A stretch of DNA of 41,052 nt from CAG-791 sp963629395 (GTDB lineage: Bacteria > Bacillota > Clostridia > Lachnospirales > Lachnospiraceae): NCBI GenBank assembly GCA_963629395.1, contig CAVGIV010000016.1, positions 1 to 41,052 of the forward strand, read 5' to 3'. Within the stretch, counting starts at the first letter, position 1. Each line of letters opens with the position of its first letter. The position numbers were made by a program, and so were the translations under genes. The notes beneath the pieces were generated by a model, which was not told where the DNA came from, made no database searches, and saw only the letters and a list, made by a program, of their open reading frames with translations. Shown here one piece after another: positions 23,448 to 31,407 of the stretch.

Positions 23448-24677
23448 TCACATGTGCAGCAGCTCCGTGCCGACATCGTATCGCCTGCCGCTTACGGCAT
23501 CGCCGAGCCAGGTGGCCATGCTGACACCGCCGTGGTTTGGAACATAGAAGTACGGCTGCCGGACAGCGGTATGAATGGTTCCCATCTGTGCCTTTGTGAA
23601 CAGGGGATTTACCCAGTTGTTGATGAAAAATACGGTATCCGGCGCCAGGTCCCGCAGCCATCTTGCCATGTTCCTCGTCTGCCGGTAATAGGCACTGCGG
23701 ACACCGGCGTTGGTTTTGTAAACCTTATTGGTCATGTCGTTGTAAAAAGCAGAGAGCAGGTAATCATGCGTAGAGGTCGCGTACAGAACATGAAAACGTC
23801 CCGGGTGCGAGGTAAGGAGCGCATGATACCAGTCGTAGCAGATATTCGGCGTTTCCAGCGCCTGCCACACGGACGGCGCTGCGCCCCAGAACTCCCTTGC
23901 GATGGTGCGCCAGTCGCGGTTTAGAAGGAGTGCACTGTCCGAGAAGAGCGTGATCTTTTGTATATCGGGATACCAGTCATCCGCAATTCGTCCGGAGACA
24001 GCCGGAACCGCAAAGGCACCGGCGGAATCACCGGCGATCAGCAGCTGATCCGGATGGGGGAAGAAGGATTTGCAGACCGTCAGCGCGGCCGTTACGTTTG
24101 CCTCGCCGTGGCAGTGAAGGATCTGCGGCTTGCCCTCCTCATCGGTGTACGGAACGTCCCGGTTTCCGACATGAAAGTCCCCTGTGGTATAGGGGATGAC
24201 CAGAAAGTTCCAGTCGCGGAAGGGGTTGTGTGCGGAATCCGCCTCGGTGATGCCGATGTTGATGTTCATGATCTGCGTAAAGGGACGCAGATTATTCCAG
24301 TAATAGTTCGGCTCGCCGGCGGCAACCCGGGCACCGGTCACCGGCCTTGCGGCGGTAAAGTCGTTCCAGGCGACGCCGCCGCCCGAAAGGAAAATAACCA
24401 GATGGTCGGTGGCTCCTTTTTTAAGATAGCAGTGGAATTCAGAGCCGTCGCCGGAAATCGCATCCGGGAGGGGAATCTGGTACCAGACATGCGCAGAAGG
24501 TTCGCCGCTTAGGATGGGCGCCTCCTGGTGATGCTCGATCACCGTGCCAATGGAATTCTCGGCAAGGCTTCCCACATTGGCGGCAAGCTTTTCAGCGCGC
24601 TGGCGTACCTCCCGGCGACGGAGCTGCCGCTTTTCCTGCAGTCTCTCAGCCAGATCATGTTGATTTGAAGTCTCCAT
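23448..24677 (-). CDS. Pectin-acetylesterase-like alpha/beta hydrolase
   Basis: A 409-residue protein with no signal peptide and a charged N-terminal coiled-coil stretch (about 5-40). The hydrolase part has an oxyanion-type FLSGGGVAWND (about 115-125), a nucleophile elbow IAGDSAGAFAVP, and a C-terminal NHGGVSMATW with the probable catalytic His. This is the plan of the pectin acetylesterase/Notum family, which removes acyl groups. The start follows AAAGGAGG. It is the last gene in an operon with DUF6320 and a condensation-fold acyltransferase, so it may work on the product of that enzyme rather than on pectin. The missing signal peptide speaks against a secreted pectinase. Confidence 0.78.
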   Translation of the reverse strand: METSNQHDLAERLQEKRQLRRREVRQRAEKLAANVGSLAENSIGTVIEHHQEAPILSGEPSAHVWYQIPLPDAISGDGSEFHCYLKKGATDHLVIFLSGGGVAWNDFTAARPVTGARVAAGEPNYYWNNLRPFTQIMNINIGITEADSAHNPFRDWNFLVIPYTTGDFHVGNRDVPYTDEEGKPQILHCHGEANVTAALTVCKSFFPHPDQLLIAGDSAGAFAVPAVSGRIADDWYPDIQKITLFSDSALLLNRDWRTIAREFWGAAPSVWQALETPNICYDWYHALLTSHPGRFHVLYATSTHDYLLSAFYNDMTNKVYKTNAGVRSAYYRQTRNMARWLRDLAPDTVFFINNWVNPLFTKAQMGTIHTAVRQPYFYVPNHGGVSMATWLGDAVSGRRYDVGTELLHM

Positions 24678-24699
24678 ATCAGCCTCCTTTTGCGGCATT

Positions 24700-25359
24700 T
24701 TAGGAAAGACTGAACCACTTCCCGGCGGCATTTTTGAGATCCTTAAACCGGAAAATAACGACTGCAGCTCCCAGAATCAGCAGGAGGAACATGCTGACAA
24801 CCGCCGGAATGGGAAAAGGATTCTTGCCGATGCCGATGGCGATCAGCTGCAAAAAGGACAGAACCACATTCCAGAACAGATACATGACATAGCTCTCCAG
24901 CGGGAGCCTTGACGAGTGACCGATAAAGGTTGTGGCTGCCGCGATTGCCAGAAAGGCGATGGGGAGGACCCAGGAAACGGACCAGCCGTGCATGCCGGTT
25001 TTAGCGTCCAGAATAACGGTTACCAGCATCACAAGATAAATCTGTACGACAATGGTCTTCATGAAATTGTTCCGGAACCAGGAAATGACCAGAAGGTCCG
25101 CCCAGGCCAGAAACGCCGAAAGGTTCAGGATGGTAATCCAGGGCTGGGGGCCGATCAGATATTTAACAAGTCCCATGGACAGCACCAGAATAACCAGCAC
25201 AAAGGTGCAGATTCGGAAAAAGGTAAAATTGCTGACCTTCGGCCTCGCCAGAACCGGGAAGGGCTCGCCCTCCGGCTCACCCTGAAGCTTGCCCTGGCAA
25301 AGCGGGCAGCAGGCCTTATGGCCGCGGATCGATATTTTGCATTTCGGACAATACTGCAT
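24700..25359 (-). CDS. Zinc-ribbon membrane protein, DUF6320-like
   Basis: A 219-residue protein. It begins with a zinc ribbon (CPKC at 4-7 and CPLC near 18-21), then six predicted membrane helices from about residue 48 to the end, and a short basic C-terminus. The architecture corresponds to DUF6320 as I remember it. The function is unknown. It sits between the acyltransferase gene and the hydrolase gene with gaps under 30 bases, so all three are probably made together. A membrane anchor or substrate channel for an acylation reaction is a guess. Confidence 0.72.
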   Translation of the reverse strand: MQYCPKCKISIRGHKACCPLCQGKLQGEPEGEPFPVLARPKVSNFTFFRICTFVLVILVLSMGLVKYLIGPQPWITILNLSAFLAWADLLVISWFRNNFMKTIVVQIYLVMLVTVILDAKTGMHGWSVSWVLPIAFLAIAAATTFIGHSSRLPLESYVMYLFWNVVLSFLQLIAIGIGKNPFPIPAVVSMFLLLILGAAVVIFRFKDLKNAAGKWFSLS

Positions 25360-25386
25360 GAGGTTACAGCCTTTCTTTGATCTTTT

Positions 25387-26718
25387 TTAGTTCACCGGCA
25401 TGGCATCGTAGTCATTCGTGGAAAGCTCCACAGACAAGCCCATGGCGGTCAGACGCCGATAGAAGCGGAGCATGACATCGTGATTGACATAACCGCCGGC
25501 AGAGCCGATGCAGAGCTTATCCTTGTAGGTGGCAATGGTCACCTGCGTAGCCGGCGCCGTCATGAAGGCGGCAAAGTGGTCGATGTAGTCCTCGATCTCC
25601 GGAGCCATGCGAATGCGCTCAAGGTTGGACAGCGTTGCGGTTACGCCGCTGTGGGCCCTGGAGAGGAAATAGGTGAGTCCCGGTTCCTTAATGAACAGCG
25701 GGAGAACCTTGACAATATAGTTGCCGACAATCTTCGTGTAGGAGTTCATCGTGGCAGCAACCTTGTCCGGCGTCAGCTGATCGCCGAAGGACTGCTTGAC
25801 CTTGTCGATGATGCTCTCCAAGGAGCCGTCAAAATCTCTGGCATCGTATGTGATGTTAATCACGCCGAAGAAATTGCGTGCCGTATCCGAAGGGAAAAAC
25901 TGGCGCAGATTCACCGGTACACTGATGACAACGGGACGCTTCCGATCCCGGACCGTCATGCCGTCAATAACGGCGGCGATGTAGATGGAGGTCAGAAGGA
26001 TGCCAACCGTCGTCTTGTACTGATGCGCCATATCCACAAAGGCCTTGGCCGAAATAATACCCTCGACCAGATGGTTGCGCTGGTTGTCATCCATTTCGCC
26101 GTGAAGCTGATAGGCCTTCACGCTGGTCATCTGCTTGAGCTGGGAGCTCTTCATCTTCTGATAATAGTGTGCGAAGGCATCGGTTGTCTTCTCTGTGGAA
26201 GAGGAGCTGTCCGACGCGGCATCCGTGACGTCCACGTGGTGAGCCAGAGAAAGGTAGCGCGTGATCATCTTGCGGAAGAAGACGAAGGCGCCGGTTCCGT
26301 CGGCCAGTACATGGAACATCTCCAGATTGATCCGGGCGCCGTGGTAGGTGATTCGGTACAGGAGATTTCGAAGTCCCGGAAAATAAAGGGGCGCGAGCGG
26401 CGGCGCATTGTCCGGCGTGACAACGGCTGTCTCGTCCAGTCCGTCCAGATAGTACCAGAACAGGCCCTTCCGGAGTGCGCTGTTGAAATGCGGGAATTCG
26501 ACCACGGTTTCCTCCAGTGCCTGCTGGAGCAGCACCGGATCGACATCCTCCTTCAGCTCACAGACAATGCGGAATACACGGGTATCGAAGCCGTGGGCTG
26601 AGCACGGGACGATGATGGCAGCGTTGTCCAGCTTGAACCATTTTCCGGTATTCCTGGAGACTGCTGTGGATGTTGCTTTTGATTGATTATATGGCTGTTG
26701 GTCATTTTTTGTTTTCAT
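25387..26718 (-). CDS. Condensation-fold acyltransferase (alcohol acetyltransferase-like)
   Basis: A 443-residue protein of the chloramphenicol-acetyltransferase/condensation superfamily. The catalytic HxxxDG motif is seen as HVLADGTGAF (about residues 133-142). The DFG-like region is replaced by NLERIRM. Proteins of this sort join acyl-CoA to alcohols or peptides; the bacterial relatives are mostly annotated as alcohol acetyltransferases. The start is uncertain: I chose the ATG at 26718 (MKTKNDQQ), but ATGs at 26727 and 26760 are in frame and none has a clear ribosome site. It is the first gene of the operon that continues with DUF6320 and the esterase-like hydrolase. Confidence 0.75.
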   Translation of the reverse strand: MKTKNDQQPYNQSKATSTAVSRNTGKWFKLDNAAIIVPCSAHGFDTRVFRIVCELKEDVDPVLLQQALEETVVEFPHFNSALRKGLFWYYLDGLDETAVVTPDNAPPLAPLYFPGLRNLLYRITYHGARINLEMFHVLADGTGAFVFFRKMITRYLSLAHHVDVTDAASDSSSSTEKTTDAFAHYYQKMKSSQLKQMTSVKAYQLHGEMDDNQRNHLVEGIISAKAFVDMAHQYKTTVGILLTSIYIAAVIDGMTVRDRKRPVVISVPVNLRQFFPSDTARNFFGVINITYDARDFDGSLESIIDKVKQSFGDQLTPDKVAATMNSYTKIVGNYIVKVLPLFIKEPGLTYFLSRAHSGVTATLSNLERIRMAPEIEDYIDHFAAFMTAPATQVTIATYKDKLCIGSAGGYVNHDVMLRFYRRLTAMGLSVELSTNDYDAMPVN

Positions 26719-26823
26719 AAGAGACATGATACCATAGCGAAAGGGGAAACATGCTATCATTTATGAGAGTTTTCTACAGATTTAAAAAAGTGTCCAAGAG
26801 ATAAGAGGAAAGGAAAAGCGACA

Positions 26824-27777
26824 GTGAAAAAATTACTATGCATCATGTGCGCAGCGGCATTGCTGCTAACAGGCTGCGGCCGAGATAATAAACTTCGGCT
26901 GGGCGTGGCAGGCTTGGGTGGTACCTACCGTGAATTCGGAGACGCCTATGTTAAGCTTATCGGAACGGATGATGAAGCCTATCAGATCGAGGTCAAGGAG
27001 ACAGCCGGTTCGGCGGCCAGTTTACGGCTCCTTTCTCAGGGCTATATCCAGCTGACGCTGGCACAGGCGGATCTGACCGAGGAAGCGTGGAATGGAACAG
27101 ATACGTTTGCAGATGCGAACCTGGAGCAGAAATATGGGGCTGTAGCGGCACTTTATACCGAGGCTTGCCAGGTGGTGGTGAGAGCCACAGACGGCATAAA
27201 GTCCATTGAAGATTTGCAGGGGAAAACGGTCAGCATCGGTGAAAGCGAATCCGGCTCGGAGAAAAATGCGATCGAGATTCTGCGTGCCTATGGCCTGGAT
27301 GAAAACCTCGTAGAGACAGTAAATCTGAACTATACAGAGGCTGCAATGGGATTGAAAAATGGTGAGATTGATGCCTTTTTCCTTACATCAGGTGTAGAGA
27401 CGACCGTGATCCGGGAGCTTTCCCAGCAGCTGGATATCGCACTGCTGCCGGTGGAGGGCAGCGCTGCCCAGCGATTAAAGAGCGTGGACGCATCCTATGT
27501 AACCTATGAGATTCCGGCAGGAACCTACAAGGGACAGGACGAGCCGGTATCTACCGTGGGCGTACAGGCGTTGCTGCTGGCAAGCGACAGTGTCCCTGAG
27601 GAAACAGTGGAGTACCTGACAAGGCTGCTCTATGAAAATAACCAGGCCCTTCAGCTTTCTATTCCCGTCGATCTGGCTGCAAACGAGGAAGAGGGGGTAA
27701 AGGGTGTTACGATTCCCTTTCATAAGGGTGCTGCGGCCTATTACGAGAGTAAGGGCATACAGGTGGAGACGAATTGA
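26824..27777 (+). CDS. TAXI-family substrate-binding lipoprotein
   Basis: A 317-residue protein with a short signal peptide and lipobox LTGC (Cys near residue 19). The mature part has GVAGLGGTYREFGDAYVKLI, the TAXI pattern (family with TRAP transporters), and SIGESESGSEKNAIEILRAYGL. A TAXI-type protein from Thermus was crystallised with glutamate or glutamine bound, so a glutamate-like ligand is plausible. No TRAP membrane subunits (DctQ/DctM) are present; instead a GltS symporter gene follows 27 bases later. This makes an extracellular binding protein for a normally single-component carrier, a combination I have not seen described. Confidence 0.88.
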   Translation: MKKLLCIMCAAALLLTGCGRDNKLRLGVAGLGGTYREFGDAYVKLIGTDDEAYQIEVKETAGSAASLRLLSQGYIQLTLAQADLTEEAWNGTDTFADANLEQKYGAVAALYTEACQVVVRATDGIKSIEDLQGKTVSIGESESGSEKNAIEILRAYGLDENLVETVNLNYTEAAMGLKNGEIDAFFLTSGVETTVIRELSQQLDIALLPVEGSAAQRLKSVDASYVTYEIPAGTYKGQDEPVSTVGVQALLLASDSVPEETVEYLTRLLYENNQALQLSIPVDLAANEEEGVKGVTIPFHKGAAAYYESKGIQVETN

Positions 27778-27804
27778 TAAAGAAGGAAGAGGAGTTTACG
27801 GTTT

Positions 27805-28992
27805 ATGAGTATTACACTGGATATGTATCAGACCATTGCCATGGCGGTGGTGGTTCTGATGCTGGGAGCATTCCTTCGTAAGCGTGTTAATTTTCTGGAG
27901 CGATTTTGCATACCGGCTCCTGTGGTAGGCGGTGTCTTATTTGCGATTCTGACCTGCATCCTTTATGAGACCGGCGCTGCAGAGATCTCCTTTGATGATA
28001 CATTGAAGGAAGTATGCATGGTCCTTTTCTTTACATCGGTAGGATTCCAGGCGAATCTGAAGGTGCTAAAGAGCGGCGGAAAGGCCCTGATCGGCTTTTT
28101 GGGTCTGGTCATCATACTGATTATCGCACAGAATTTCCTGGCCGTGGGTCTTTCCGAAATTTTGCATATTGATGTGCTGGTGGGCATGTGCACCGGCTCC
28201 ATACCCATGGTAGGCGGACATGGAACGGCCGGCGCCTTTGGCCCGGTGCTGGAGGACTTTGGTGTGACTGGTGCCACAACGGTATGCACGGCAGCCGCTA
28301 CCTACGGACTGATTGCCGGCAGTATGATGGGCGGCCCTTTGGGACGTCACCTGATCGAAAAGAAGAATCTTCTGGCAACAGCCATTCCGGAGGATGACTC
28401 GCTGCTGGTGGAGGAGGAAAAAAAGCACACCCGCCACACCTCAATGTATCCGGCGGCGACCTTCCAGCTGATTTTGGCAATGGGCATAGGAACGATTGTT
28501 TCCTACCTGCTGTCGATGACGGGCATGACCTTCCCGATCTATATCGGTGCGATGATCGCAGCGGCCTTTATTCGCAATATCGGGGAGTATTCCGGGCACT
28601 TTACGATCTATATGGGCGAAATCAATGACCTCGGCGGCATCAGCCTGTCCTTGTTCCTGGGCATCGCCATGATCACTCTGAAGCTGTGGCAGCTGGCAGA
28701 GCTGGCATTGCCGCTCATCGTCCTGCTGGCAGGGCAGACCGTGCTGATGTTTATTTATGCATATTTTGTTATTTTTAATCTCATGGGCAGAGATTACGAT
28801 GCAGCGGTGATCAGCGCAGGGGTCTGCGGCTTTGGAATGGGCGCAACACCCAATGCCATGGCCAATATGCAGGTTTTGTGCGATAAGTATGCGCCTTCCG
28901 TGAAGGCGTATCTTCTGATTCCGCTGGTGGGAAGTCTATTTGCGGATTTCCTGAACAGCCTGATCATTACGTTCTTTATCAATCTGCTGTGA
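27805..28992 (+). CDS. gltS: GltS-type sodium/glutamate symporter
   Basis: A 395-residue secondary transporter with about ten membrane helices arranged as two repeats. The two family hallmarks are MVGGHGTAGAFG (about 133-144) and GATPNAMANMQ (about 346-356). GltS imports glutamate with sodium. The central hydrophilic loop (about 190-215, EEEKKHTRHT) is typical. The TAXI binding protein upstream and a 72-residue protein downstream (16 bases away) form one operon. I use the symbol for family resemblance only; the substrate has not been shown. Confidence 0.9.
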   Translation: MSITLDMYQTIAMAVVVLMLGAFLRKRVNFLERFCIPAPVVGGVLFAILTCILYETGAAEISFDDTLKEVCMVLFFTSVGFQANLKVLKSGGKALIGFLGLVIILIIAQNFLAVGLSEILHIDVLVGMCTGSIPMVGGHGTAGAFGPVLEDFGVTGATTVCTAAATYGLIAGSMMGGPLGRHLIEKKNLLATAIPEDDSLLVEEEKKHTRHTSMYPAATFQLILAMGIGTIVSYLLSMTGMTFPIYIGAMIAAAFIRNIGEYSGHFTIYMGEINDLGGISLSLFLGIAMITLKLWQLAELALPLIVLLAGQTVLMFIYAYFVIFNLMGRDYDAAVISAGVCGFGMGATPNAMANMQVLCDKYAPSVKAYLLIPLVGSLFADFLNSLIITFFINLL

Positions 28993-29008
28993 GGCAAGAA
29001 AGGAAGAT

Positions 29009-29227
29009 ATGATTTCTGAAATACTTGAGGGGTTATTTAAAAAAGGGAAAGCTCACAAAATCAACAAGCCTGCGCATTACCAGGTGGAGAGCGAAAACCT
29101 GGCAGTGCCGGAGGTACATGTGGATCGCGGAGAGGAAGTACCGGCTGAGGAAAAAGAGGAGACGGAGGAAGGATCCATTACCTACGAAAATGTGGCTATA
29201 CCCGAGATTCATGTTCATCATGAATGA
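29009..29227 (+). CDS. Small soluble protein with a duplicated motif, third gene of the TAXI-GltS operon
   Basis: A 72-residue protein I cannot assign. It has a basic N-terminal third (FKKGKAHKINK), an acidic middle (EEVPAEEKEETEEG) and a ten-residue motif present twice: ENLAVPEVHV (29-38) and ENVAIPEIHV (60-69). It ends in HHE. There are no cysteines, signal peptide or membrane helix. A good ribosome site (AGAAAGGAAG) and the 16-base gap to gltS show it is a real gene. A role as a cytoplasmic partner of the symporter is inference from position. Confidence 0.75.
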   Translation: MISEILEGLFKKGKAHKINKPAHYQVESENLAVPEVHVDRGEEVPAEEKEETEEGSITYENVAIPEIHVHHE

Positions 29228-29377
29228 CGCTTTAATGAAACACATTTGGCTCTGAATAGTTACCATTTTTGGACGGTGCGGAGGAGCACTGGTACGTGGT
29301 AGAATGTACGGATAGGAAGGCGCCGTTGACCAAAGAGAAGGCGCCGAACATAATCAGTCGCTTAGGAGGATTTTAAT

Positions 29378-30016
29378 ATGAAGATTTATCAGGTTACGGA
29401 TCCGGAATTTGCACCCTACGGCCGCGTGGTGGCGGGCGTCAATGTAGAGCCGATCGTTGAGGCACTGAAGGAGCATACACCGCTTCCGGAGGGAACGGAT
29501 TATGTGGCAGAGGAGCCTGCACTTCAGAATCTGGAGGCTGCGAAGGCACTGGCACCGACCCTGTTCGGCGGCATTCCGACACAGTTCGGCTGGTGCAACG
29601 GGCACAATACGAAGCTTAACTGCGTAGAGTATCACCGCAGCAGCGAGTTTAATCTCGGTACGGAGGATTTCGTCCTGCTCCTCGGTCTTGAGAGCGATAT
29701 CACTGCAGAGGGCAAGCTGGATACAGCCACCATCAAGGCGTTCAAGGTGCCGGCCGGCGTTATGGTAGAGGTGTACGCTACATCCCTTCACTATGCGCCC
29801 TGTCATACGGATGCAGCCAAGGGCTTTAAGGTTCTGGTTGCACTGCCGCAGGGCACCAACGTAGGAACCTGCGAGACAGCAGGGAAGAGCAGCGAGGACA
29901 AGCTTCTGCGCATGACCAACAAGTGGCTGATCGCGCATCCGGAATCCGCAGAGGCAAAGGACGGCGCATGGGTTGGCCTGGAAGGCGTCAACATCGATAT
30001 CGCTGACAGCATCTGA
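29378..30016 (+). CDS. DUF4867-family protein
   Basis: A 212-residue soluble protein that I recognise as DUF4867. It begins MKIYQVTDPEFAPYGRVV and contains CNGHNTKLNCVEYHRSSEFN (about 73-92), with His and Glu spaced as metal ligands in a cupin-like fold. The family has no proven role; members occur near sugar or sugar-acid genes. It has its own AGGAGG site and a terminator, so it is probably monocistronic. The 150 bases upstream hold two GGCGCC palindromes (around 29321 and 29341) but no clear promoter. Confidence 0.75.
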   Translation: MKIYQVTDPEFAPYGRVVAGVNVEPIVEALKEHTPLPEGTDYVAEEPALQNLEAAKALAPTLFGGIPTQFGWCNGHNTKLNCVEYHRSSEFNLGTEDFVLLLGLESDITAEGKLDTATIKAFKVPAGVMVEVYATSLHYAPCHTDAAKGFKVLVALPQGTNVGTCETAGKSSEDKLLRMTNKWLIAHPESAEAKDGAWVGLEGVNIDIADSI

Positions 30017-30130
30017 CATAGTTACGATATTGTGAAATTGCCTGCTAGCAGAGGCTTCACGTTGAAATGTGGCAGGTGATGAACAGATGTATTACGGTGA
30101 AAATCACCTGAAATACGCGGATGGCCGCAG

Positions 30131-30173
30131 AAAACAGTCTGGGGGTTCGGAATGGACTCTCAGACTGTTTTTT
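30131..30173 (+). terminator. Terminator after the DUF4867 gene
   Basis: AAACAGTCTG and CAGACTGTTT form a 10-bp stem around 19 bases, followed by more T. It lies 115 bases after the stop. Confidence 0.7.
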
Positions 30174-30235
30174 GGTAAATTTTCAGAGTCAAGCAAATTT
30201 GTATAAAATGGGCTCTGAAGAGAGAGGAGAACGGT

Positions 30236-31393
30236 ATGAAGAAGAAACCATCTTTGAAAGGCATAGCACTGCTTTTTATCATATGTGCGGTCTTTGCCGT
30301 GGGCTATATTGCTTACAATGCTAATTCGAAAAAGCCCGCAGAGGAGGAGACCGCTGCACAGACGCATGAAATTGCAGAGGAGGACGCTGCTGCAGGGGAG
30401 AACGCCGATGCAGAGAACGTCGTTCATGTCATTTTTGATACGGATATAGGGAATTGCACCGACGATCTGCTTGCTATGCAGGCGCTTTTTGCCCTGCAGG
30501 CAAAGGGGGAATGTCAGGTGGAGGCAGTGATGTCCAGCGCAGAAAATGAGGGCTGCCATATTTTCCTGGATCGCGCCATGCACTATTACAAAGCCGATGA
30601 CATTCCGCTGGGCTTTGTAGAAGGGGAGAAGGATCTTTTTGAAATGATACCCTATTACAAGCTGGCAGATGAAATGAATGATGACGGAACGCCTCTTTTG
30701 GAGGGCACTGGCGTAGATATTTCCAGCCGCCCAACAGGATGGCAGTTATACAGGGAGACTCTGGCTAAGCTGCCGGATGATAGCGCAGTTATCATCTGCG
30801 TTGGGATGGCTACAAATATCGGCGATCTGCTGGACTCAGAACCGGATGACATTTCTCCGCTTTCCGGCCGGGAGCTGGTTAAGCAGAAGGTGAAGGCCCT
30901 TTATCTCATGGCAGGGTGCTTTGAGAAGGTAGAACTGCGTGACAAGCCCGGAGAATATCTGGAAACAGAATACAACGTATTGGGAGACATTCCGCTGGCG
31001 AAGGATATATTGGAGAACTGGCCGGAGGATCTGGTGCTGGTCCCTCTGGAGGCAGGTATGGATTTTCCCTGCATAAGCGACGATGTGCTAAGTGACTACG
31101 CGGACCAGCCGAATTCGCTTCTTTATCTGACTTACAGCCAGTGGAATGTGGAAGAGGCACCGGGGGATGTGGGGTCTTACTGGTGGGATCCTATTGTAGT
31201 GACGTATGCACTGAATCCTTCCGCTGCGCCTTATTTTGAAGATCCGGTACGAGGCCGCGTGACAGTAGCGGAGGACGGCAAGACCACATTTGAAGAGGAG
31301 GAAGATGGGAATACCATCGTGGTAGAGCCTCGAAAGGATGCACAGAAAGAACTGTATCAGGTACTGCGGTCCTATGCATCCTTCCAGCCTTAG
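30236..31393 (+). CDS. Exported or membrane-anchored nucleoside-hydrolase-like protein
   Basis: A 385-residue protein. Residues 8-27 are a single hydrophobic helix after a KKKP start, so it is secreted or anchored outside. A Glu/Ala-rich linker follows to about 62. The rest is the inosine/uridine-preferring nucleoside hydrolase fold: HVIFDTDIGNCTDDLLAMQAL (about 64-84) carries the calcium-binding aspartates and WDPIVVTYAL (near 320) the final one. The usual DTDxGxDD is changed at one position (DTDIGNCTDD). Extracellular action on nucleosides or similar N-ribosides would release ribose and base for uptake. It ends only 14 bases from the convergent reductase gene. Confidence 0.8.
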   Translation: MKKKPSLKGIALLFIICAVFAVGYIAYNANSKKPAEEETAAQTHEIAEEDAAAGENADAENVVHVIFDTDIGNCTDDLLAMQALFALQAKGECQVEAVMSSAENEGCHIFLDRAMHYYKADDIPLGFVEGEKDLFEMIPYYKLADEMNDDGTPLLEGTGVDISSRPTGWQLYRETLAKLPDDSAVIICVGMATNIGDLLDSEPDDISPLSGRELVKQKVKALYLMAGCFEKVELRDKPGEYLETEYNVLGDIPLAKDILENWPEDLVLVPLEAGMDFPCISDDVLSDYADQPNSLLYLTYSQWNVEEAPGDVGSYWWDPIVVTYALNPSAAPYFEDPVRGRVTVAEDGKTTFEEEEDGNTIVVEPRKDAQKELYQVLRSYASFQP

Positions 31394-31407
31394 AGTGTAA
31401 AAGTCAT

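Noticed and set aside
25480..26601. 373-codon plus-strand frame opposite the acyltransferase
   Set aside because: Shadow frame; the minus-strand protein has the HxxxDG motif and operon context.
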